Shown here: positions 1 through 4,780 of the stretch, in pieces
Numbering within the stretch: position 1 is the stretch's first letter
Layout of the letters: each line of letters begins with the position of its first letter
NCBI GenBank assembly: GCA_049794535.1
Contig: JBARCX010000221.1
Coordinates: 1-7,688 of the forward strand
Direction: 5' to 3'
DNA length: 7,688 nucleotides
From: JBARCX01 sp049794535
GTDB taxonomy: Bacteria > Pseudomonadota > Gammaproteobacteria > Xanthomonadales > Rhodanobacteraceae
Program-made: the position numbers and the translations under genes
The notes under the pieces: model-generated
Told to the model about the DNA's origin: nothing
Database searches by the model: none
What the model saw: only the letters and a program-made list of their open reading frames with translations

Positions 1-142
1 CGTCTGGCTCGATCTCGCGGTATTTCGCTACCGCGGTGTCCCCGCGCCCATTGATATGCACATCGAATTCGTAGCGTGACAGGAACTCGGATATCAATGA
101 CGCCAGACGCTTGTCGTCTTCAATCAGAAGTAGCTTATACAT
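1..142 (-). CDS. OmpR-family response regulator, N-terminal part (runs off left edge)
   Basis: Only the first 47 residues are in the window. The translation opens MYKLLLIEDDKRLASLISEF, a typical receiver-domain start: a hydrophobic first beta strand followed by the acidic pocket E8-D9-D10, which binds Mg2+ in this family. The window ends at EIEPD, just before the strand carrying the phospho-accepting Asp, so that residue and the DNA-binding domain are not seen. By family, it would be a cytoplasmic transcription factor phosphorylated by a partner histidine kinase, probably encoded further left. The ATG at 142-140 is the natural start because receiver homology begins at once. No strong Shine-Dalgarno precedes it; the upstream stretch is pyrimidine rich in the coding direction. 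It is divergent from the MipA/OmpV gene, so it may control that gene. OmpR/RstA-type membership is inferred from the N-terminus only; the output domain could differ. Confidence 0.85.
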   Translation of the reverse strand, partial: MYKLLLIEDDKRLASLISEFLSRYEFDVHINGRGDTAVAKYREIEPD

Positions 143-292
143 AGCGTGGCTGCAGGGAGGGGGCGGGCAACGTAACACTCAAGGGTCACCCAAACAACGA
201 AAAGCCCGGACGAATTTGTCTGAAATTGTGCACGCCTCGCTGGACGGGGTTTTGATAAAAAAGCCGATACAAAAAAGCACATTTGTCGCGCA

Positions 293-308
293 AAGACTCC
301 ACAGTCTT
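293..308. promoter_or_regulatory. Inverted repeat in divergent promoter region (candidate operator)
   Basis: AAGACT-CCAC-AGTCTT is a perfect 6+6 inverted repeat with a 4-base spacer, 58 bases before the proposed GTG start of the MipA/OmpV gene and 151 bases from the regulator start. The whole divergent stretch 143-365 is AT-richer than the genes around 246-290 and carries no convincing gene. I could not assign a clean -35/-10 pair. The repeat could be a regulator site or a small hairpin in the mipA leader. The assignment as an operator is inference from position and symmetry. Confidence 0.3.
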
Positions 309-365
309 ACGCAACGGCGGTACCTAGGATGGCGGCTCCCTCCCCCACTCCCTGGAACACCGCCT

Positions 366-1157
366 GTGAACGTTCGTTCTCTCCCCGTGTTATTTGCATT
401 GGTCGCTATCTCCTCCGTCGCACATGCCGACGCCGATTCCACATCGAGCTTCTCTACCGAATCAACCTACCTTGGCGGCGGCGTGGCCTATGTGCCGCGC
501 TATGCCGGTAGCAAGGAATATCGCGCGGCCGGCGTATTCGATGCCTCGGCAATGTTCAAGAACGGCATCTTCGTCGATGGCACCCAGGGCGTCGGCTACC
601 GGTTCAAGTTTTCTGATCAGTTCTATGCGACGGCAGCGGTCGGCATGGATCCTGGTCGCACCGACAAAAATGACTTTGCACGCCCCGGTGCTGACTTCCT
701 CAAAGGCATGGGCGACATCAAGGCGGCAGCTCTGGCCAGTATCGGCATGGGCTTCCGTTTCAATGATCGCAGCGATGTCTCGCTCATGGCGAGTAAGGCC
801 GTGGGACATGCCTATGGCACCACGCTGCACGTCATGGGTCACGTCGTCGCCTGGAAAGGCGATAACGACAGCATCGATCTCAACGGCGCGGTGCACTATG
901 GCAATGGTGATTACAACCAGACCTACTTCGGCGTAAGCACCGTGCAAAGCCAACGCACCGGCTTCGCGCATTTCACGCCGGGCAGCGGTATCTATGCCGT
1001 CACCGCGAGCGCCACCTGGACGCATCAGTTGAGCGCGCACTGGATCACCCGCGTCTCGGCGGGCGCCACGCGATATATGCACTCCGTCGTGGACAGCCCA
1101 GTAGTTCAGGACAAGCTGGGCTACATCGTGGGTTCGTCGATCGACTACCGCTTCTGA
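366..1157 (+). CDS. MipA/OmpV family outer-membrane protein
   Basis: This encodes a 263-residue beta-barrel protein of the MipA/OmpV family. Some family members scaffold peptidoglycan enzymes (E. coli MipA with MltA and PBP1B) and others act as small-molecule porins. From the GTG at 366 the product starts with a Sec signal peptide: N-terminal Arg, a hydrophobic core (LPVLFALVAISSV) and an AHA cleavage site near residue 21. The mature part has the family features: YLGGGVAYVPRYAGS near the start, G/Y-rich alternating strands, and a terminal strand ending in Y-R-F, the aromatic C-terminus expected for BAM-dependent insertion. The frame is open back to an ATG at 111, but 111-365 overlaps the divergent regulator and would put about 85 low-quality residues before the signal peptide, so I chose GTG 366. 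No clear ribosome binding site precedes it. It is followed after 26 bases by a lipoprotein gene, probably co-transcribed, and is divergent from a response-regulator gene that may control it. Substrate unknown. Confidence 0.9.
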   Translation: MNVRSLPVLFALVAISSVAHADADSTSSFSTESTYLGGGVAYVPRYAGSKEYRAAGVFDASAMFKNGIFVDGTQGVGYRFKFSDQFYATAAVGMDPGRTDKNDFARPGADFLKGMGDIKAAALASIGMGFRFNDRSDVSLMASKAVGHAYGTTLHVMGHVVAWKGDNDSIDLNGAVHYGNGDYNQTYFGVSTVQSQRTGFAHFTPGSGIYAVTASATWTHQLSAHWITRVSAGATRYMHSVVDSPVVQDKLGYIVGSSIDYRF

Positions 1158-1183
1158 TACTGGTGTCGAGACAAGGAATTACT

Positions 1184-1510
1184 ATGCATATGTCTATGAA
1201 TAGGTTGGGAGCGATACGCTTCCGCTATAGCGCCTTTGTGCTGCTCATGCTGCTGGTCGGTTGTGCCGTCGGGCCGGATGAGCGCTCTCGTCATGGCGAT
1301 CGCTATCACGGCGAAATCAGCGAACTGACCTGCGCAAGCTACGGCAATGCCTATCGTCGCTGCGATGTGCCGGGCCGCATGCTGCGCGCTCGCGTCCTGC
1401 AACGTCAATCGGTATCGCGTTGCGAGTACGGCGAAAGCTGGGGCTGGGGGCGTCATTCCATTTGGGTCGACAAGGGATGCCGGGCCGAATTCGAGGTCGA
1501 GACGGAGTGA
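1184..1510 (+). CDS. DUF3011 domain lipoprotein
   Basis: This is a 108-residue predicted lipoprotein. The ATG at 1184 is preceded by AAGGA at 1173-1177 with a 6-base spacing, which favours it over an in-frame GTG at 1163. The N-terminus has basic residues (R7, R12, R14), a hydrophobic stretch and the lipobox L-V-G-C27, so it should be cleaved by signal peptidase II and lipidated on Cys27. Ala at +2 fits outer-membrane sorting by the usual Lol rule. The mature part has four Cys (50, 60, 80, 99), which would allow two disulfides, and the W86-G-W pair followed by SIWVDKGCRAEF. This pattern is characteristic of DUF3011, a family common in Xanthomonadales with no established function. It lies 26 bases after the MipA/OmpV gene on the same strand, so it is probably in the same transcript and may serve an envelope role with it. 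A hairpin at 1621-1661 lies downstream. Confidence 0.85.
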   Translation: MHMSMNRLGAIRFRYSAFVLLMLLVGCAVGPDERSRHGDRYHGEISELTCASYGNAYRRCDVPGRMLRARVLQRQSVSRCEYGESWGWGRHSIWVDKGCRAEFEVETE

Positions 1511-1620
1511 CGGAGTGACGCCAACGAGCATGGATGGTGAGCGCTGAGAATGATGCGAGGCGTTATGGTGCCGGCATGGTGCTCCGTCGCCTGACCACAT
1601 CAATGGCATAAGCGGTGGGA

Positions 1621-1661
1621 GTGCAAGGACGTAATTTCAGATGAGCTCTGAGTCCTTGCGC
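1621..1661. terminator. Hairpin between convergent genes (candidate bidirectional terminator)
   Basis: GCAAGGAC at 1623-1630 pairs with GTCCTTGC at 1652-1659, extended by one wobble and one G-C pair outward. Inside, TCAGA pairs with TCTGA around a 5-base loop, leaving a 6-base bulge (GTAATT) on the left arm. It sits between the convergent lipoprotein and acyltransferase genes, 4 bases beyond the latter's stop codon. No T tract follows on either strand, so it is not a classical intrinsic terminator. It may protect RNA 3' ends or act with Rho. The rest of 1511-1664 shows nothing else; a short 8-base tandem repeat (GACGGAGT) overlaps the lipoprotein stop. Confidence 0.45.
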
Positions 1662-1664
1662 CCC

Positions 1665-2858
1665 TCACCTGTCGAGGCTTTCAATAGCTAGTGTTTCTGT
1701 GGCGCCTCGCACCTTTGCATCAGATCGCGCGAAACGACGGCGCAACCATTGATTCAGAGGATCGCCGCAGAATCGGGCAGCCGCCCATGCCAGCAATGCA
1801 GATAGTGCGAAAAACACGGTGAGCATGGGCAATTTACGTTCGACCGTCATAGCCGCTCTCGGTATGAGCTCCACCATGATACCCAGCACCACGATATGGA
1901 ATAGGTATAGCTCATAGCTGTGCGAACCTAGCCATGCCAAGGGACTTCCCAATCGGCGGGAGATCCCGGCTGCTGGAAGCTGGGAAACAACGACGAGGAA
2001 TGTTGCCGCTGCGATGCCCAATAAAGTGGCGCCAAGCGCCTCATTACCATTGATTCCCCGCATGTAAATCCAGCCCATCATGATGCAGGCCAGCACCGCG
2101 AGTATCCGTCGCGTCATGTTCGTCAGCTTCACGTGGTTTACCACGATGGCCGCGACGCACCCGTAGGTCAACAAATCGACACAAGCCAGATTGCCGTACA
2201 TGAAGAACAGCTCATTGTCCTTGTATATGTTGCGGTATATGGGCGCGATGACCATGCAGATGCACGCCAGTAACACCAACTGCCAACGTCGACGCGCTAC
2301 CACGAGCACCAAGGGGTACAGCAAGTAGAACACCTCTTCCACTGACAGCGACCAGTAGATGTTCATGGCGTAGTTGAAGTAGCCGACCTTCTCCATGAGG
2401 ATGTTGTGCCAGAACGTGAGCACCGACAGATCTGCGATCACGAAGAAGCCATTACCCAGACTCGTTTTGTGAACGCTGTTGGAGAAATTCGAAAGCCCCG
2501 CGAGGCCCAGGGCGGTGATCACCACCAAGGCAAGCACGACCAGCGGATAGAGCCTGAAAAAGCGAAGTTTGTAAAAATGCGCTATATCGATACCGGCGAG
2601 CGACTTGTAACGACTGAGAATATTGGAGGTAATGAGGAACCCTGAAATCACGAAGAATATCGAGACACCGTAATTACCGTTATAGAAGATCACGCGCAAC
2701 GTCGAAATGGAAACCCATTCCTGCAGAGGACTGGACTGCAGCCGGTAGGACAACGTGTAGTGCAGCAACATCACCAGCAGGATGCATGCGCCACGCAACA
2801 TGTCGATATAAAGGTTGCGGCCTTCGCGCTCCAGGCGCGAAACAACAGGTGAATTCAT
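1665..2858 (-). CDS. Acyltransferase family 3 (OafA/YrhL-like) membrane protein
   Basis: This is a 397-residue integral-membrane O-acyltransferase. Family members move acetyl or other acyl groups from the cytoplasmic side onto O-antigen, exopolysaccharide, peptidoglycan, glucans or other glycans. Family signatures run in order: Y-I-D19-M-L-R22-G at the start with the conserved His33 (LLHY); G64-V-S-I-F-F-V-I-S-G-F-L-I; F95-Y-K-L-R99-F-F-R102-L-Y-P; YWSLSVEEVFY with E174/E175; and S-Y-E-L-Y-L-F-H near the C-terminus. About ten hydrophobic segments are visible. The length fits a stand-alone enzyme without the C-terminal SGNH domain found in longer relatives. ATG 2858 has AAGGGA at 2874-2869 with a 10-base spacing. 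It is convergent with the lipoprotein gene. The decayed hydrolase lies 143 bases upstream on the same strand, and no polysaccharide genes are adjacent, so the acceptor cannot be guessed. Confidence 0.93.
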   Translation of the reverse strand: MNSPVVSRLEREGRNLYIDMLRGACILLVMLLHYTLSYRLQSSPLQEWVSISTLRVIFYNGNYGVSIFFVISGFLITSNILSRYKSLAGIDIAHFYKLRFFRLYPLVVLALVVITALGLAGLSNFSNSVHKTSLGNGFFVIADLSVLTFWHNILMEKVGYFNYAMNIYWSLSVEEVFYLLYPLVLVVARRRWQLVLLACICMVIAPIYRNIYKDNELFFMYGNLACVDLLTYGCVAAIVVNHVKLTNMTRRILAVLACIMMGWIYMRGINGNEALGATLLGIAAATFLVVVSQLPAAGISRRLGSPLAWLGSHSYELYLFHIVVLGIMVELIPRAAMTVERKLPMLTVFFALSALLAWAAARFCGDPLNQWLRRRFARSDAKVRGATETLAIESLDR

Positions 2859-2920
2859 CGCGTGTTAGTCCCTTACATGGCGTGAGACAGGATCAGTCGT
2901 TTTAAGTAGCTCGTGAGCCT

Positions 2921-2965
2921 ATCGTAATGGCACTGCCACCCTACTCCGCGTGCTAAACGTGCCAA
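2921..2965 (-). promoter_or_regulatory. Weak candidate promoter with palindrome upstream of acyltransferase gene
   Basis: Reading leftward, TTGGCA (2965-2960) and TAGGGT (2943-2938) are 16 bases apart and could be a poor sigma70 pair; TACGAT (2926-2921) is an alternative -10. The perfect 11-base palindrome TGGCACTGCCA at 2928-2938 overlaps this spot, where a repressor or activator could bind. The matches are weak and the assignment rests mainly on position, 63-107 bases before the start codon. Nothing else is seen in 2859-3001 apart from a duplicated TTGGTC near 2996-3010. Confidence 0.2.
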
Positions 2966-3001
2966 GGCGCTACCGACCGAGGCCATCTGCGATATTTGGT
3001 C

Positions 3002-3515
3002 TTATTGGTCCGTAGAGGGAACAACCCCCAGGGTGCTCATCCATTTCTCCGCCAAGGCCGGCCAACCTGTGATCGGATTCGATGACTTTCTCACACCGAA
3101 GGCATGCCCACCTTTTGCATACAGATGCATCTCCACCGGGACCCCCGCCTGCTGGAGTGCCAGGTAGTAGGTGAGCGAGTCCCGCACATCATCCGTCGGA
3201 TCGTTGCCAGCCTGGATGATAAGTGTCGGTGGAGCATGCGGATCGATCTTTACGCCCGGATCGAGCGTGAGGCCAGGCTCTTTCCATAGATGGTCCGGGT
3301 AAAGCGCCATGGCGAAATCTGGCCTGCTACTCTGACGATTCGCTGCATCAGAGACCTTCCGGCCAGATCGAAAATTGAACAGCCGGTGCGGTGGGTTGCC
3401 ACGGTCTGTTTTGCTGATCAACCAGATACTCAGTCCCGGTGCTTGCTGCCTGAGAGGTCGCCGATATCAACAGCGCGACAGCAAAGCCGATTCTGATCAA
3501 TTGAGCCTTGTTAAT
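3002..3515 (-). pseudogene. Secreted alpha/beta hydrolase (acetyl-xylan esterase/BD-FAE-like), broken by internal deletion and frameshift
   Basis: Two out-of-frame pieces belong to one former gene. The upstream piece (about 3515-3348) encodes a signal peptide (QLIRIGFAVALLISATSQAA) and the short post-signal segment ending in IWPEGL, typical of the N-terminus of secreted esterases of this family; a TGA follows at 3350-3348. The downstream piece, in another frame from about 3357 to 3002, reads SDAANRQSSRPDFAMALYPD and continues to a normal C-terminus, with the catalytic-type Asp in QAGNDP and the His in GGHAFG. Family members are about 300 residues or more; here only about 170 codons remain. 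The section with the oxyanion-hole region and the G-x-S-x-G nucleophile is missing. GAGGG at 3524-3520 sits 4 bases before an ATT (3515-3513) where a start codon is expected, suggesting a lost ATG. The beta-lactamase ends 28 bases upstream on the same strand, so the two may once have been co-transcribed. No active enzyme is expected. Confidence 0.85.
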
Positions 3516-3543
3516 ATCGCCCTCGCTTTTCGGTCTAGACGTT

Positions 3544-4575
3544 TTAAGGATAGAGTGCGGCGGCAACCGCCCGTCCAAGCTGGGCAAACATCCCGTCTTG
3601 CACTTCCTTCGAAGCATGCGAATCGGTAAGAAAGGCCGTGATAATAACTACGTGCCCGTCAGGTCCAGTCAGTATTCCGATGTCGTTGTACGCAGCTGTC
3701 TCGCCGCCTGACGAATCGGCTGTGCCGCACTTGTCGGCCCATCGGACTCCTGCAGGCAGACCTGCCCTGATGCGATTGGGGATGGTTTGTAACTCCATCA
3801 ATCGAATGAGCCGTTGTGTCGAGGCCTTTGAGAGAAGCTCGTTACTCCATAACTTGCGCAGAAACGATACGGCGGCATCCGGCGTGCTGCGGTTGCGTGG
3901 ATCGGCGAGAAAGGCCGCATAGCCATGCTGGCGGCGTTGCCATGCTTGCTGGGGCGTTTCGTCGCCGGGCGGCTTTTCACCCGGTGGAAGATTCGCAAAT
4001 AGGCGAGCAATGCCGGCCTCGTCCATATCCACGCGCATACCTTCAATGCCATGTTTGCGCAGATAGGCGGTGACGGCGCCGGGGCCACCCACAAGCTTGA
4101 CCAGTGCATCCGCCGCGGTGCTATCGCTTTCGCTGATCGCGGCCGTAAGTAGCTGATCCACCGTGAACGCCATGCGTTCGCCGTGGAAGTGGGCACCGAT
4201 GGACGGCACGGCAGATCCGTCCTGTACATCCGCACGACTCAGGATGACTTTCTGCTGTAGCGACAAGCTGCCGTCATCGATCAGTGAGAGTACCGCGGCT
4301 GCGACAGGTGCCTTGAACACGCTCATCATCGGATAGGCATGATCGGCGTTGACCCGCCATTCGACGCCACTTTGTAAGTCCAGCACCGCAATGCCAAAGA
4401 GACCTGGCTTAGCTTGTCGCGCCATGGTGTCTAGTGAAGTTTGCAGCGTGACCTTGGTTTCTGTTGCCTCAGTCGCGTAGGCCATGCTCGGTGTAGCCCA
4501 GAAAGCCACGCAAGCAATTGCCAGGGCAAGCCACAGCACGGAGAAAATCGAGCGATGAACTAAAGGTGGCTTCAA
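3544..4575 (-). CDS. Divergent class A beta-lactamase
   Basis: This is a predicted periplasmic serine beta-lactamase, 343 residues from the TTG at 4575-4573. That start is preferred because GGGGAA stands 5 bases before it and translation gives a compact signal peptide (basic N-region, hydrophobic SVLWLALAIACVAFWA, likely cleavage after PSMA or nearby). The frame stays open to 4671 without a ribosome site. Class A elements are S85-V-F-K88 (Ambler S70-x-x-K73), S150-D-S152 in place of S130-D-N132, E186 at the spacing expected for E166, and K282-C-G in place of K234-T/S-G. The 85-to-150 spacing is five longer than the Ambler count. About 28 extra residues rich in Pro, Gly, Gln and Arg lie between E186 and the conserved DPR (225-227). 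The residue corresponding to N170 appears to be Ala. The fold-level match is strong, but hydrolytic range cannot be read off; it could be a weak or specialised enzyme. No ampR-like regulator is adjacent. Confidence 0.9.
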   Translation of the reverse strand: MKPPLVHRSIFSVLWLALAIACVAFWATPSMAYATEATETKVTLQTSLDTMARQAKPGLFGIAVLDLQSGVEWRVNADHAYPMMSVFKAPVAAAVLSLIDDGSLSLQQKVILSRADVQDGSAVPSIGAHFHGERMAFTVDQLLTAAISESDSTAADALVKLVGGPGAVTAYLRKHGIEGMRVDMDEAGIARLFANLPPGEKPPGDETPQQAWQRRQHGYAAFLADPRNRSTPDAAVSFLRKLWSNELLSKASTQRLIRLMELQTIPNRIRAGLPAGVRWADKCGTADSSGGETAAYNDIGILTGPDGHVVIITAFLTDSHASKEVQDGMFAQLGRAVAAALYP

Positions 4576-4732
4576 GAGCGTTCCCCACGCTGTCTGTCTT
4601 TCTCTGATCGGCGCAAGGGTAATGCTAGGCGCGCTGATCCAAATAGCGCGGGCCTGTCCAGCTTCGGTCAAATATCTGACGCAAGTGCTAAAGAGTGGTG
4701 ATCAGTACAGCGTCCGAGAAGCTCTTTATCGT

Positions 4733-4775
4733 CTTCCGTCAGTGCGGTGGCGGAAGTCACACGGTTTTATCCGTG
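4733..4775 (-). terminator. Two hairpins just after the AI-2E gene (candidate terminator)
   Basis: Immediately beyond the stop codon of the AI-2E gene, CACGG (4760-4764) and CCGTG (4771-4775) form a 5-base stem with a 6-base loop. Next, CTTCCG (4733-4738) and CGGAAG (4751-4756) form a 6-base stem that can extend by two pairs past one mismatch. In the minus-strand transcript neither is followed by a run of U, so classical intrinsic termination is doubtful. The rest of 4576-4780 contains the leader of the beta-lactamase gene; no strong promoter is evident there, though TTGACC at 4671-4666 could serve as a -35 box with an unclear -10. Confidence 0.35.
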
Positions 4776-4780
4776 GGTCA

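Noticed and set aside
111..365. In-frame upstream extension of the MipA/OmpV gene from an ATG at 111
   Set aside because: It overlaps the divergent response-regulator start and would place a basic, low-complexity stretch before a good signal peptide.
462..1082. 206-codon open frame on the minus strand inside the MipA/OmpV gene
   Set aside because: It is antisense to a clear family member, its translation resembles no known fold, and GC-rich coding DNA commonly keeps the opposite strand open.
2952..2966. TTGGCACG on the minus strand, resembling the -24 half of a sigma54 promoter
   Set aside because: The required GC of the -12 element falls two bases too close, and no enhancer-binding regulator is nearby.
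3348..3617. An 89-codon minus-strand frame as a separate small secreted protein
   Set aside because: Its first part overlaps the end of the beta-lactamase and the remainder is the recognisable N-terminus of the broken hydrolase.
3002..4671. Beta-lactamase and hydrolase region as a mobile resistance cassette
   Set aside because: I saw no transposase, integrase, terminal repeats or attachment-like site around it, and base composition does not visibly change.
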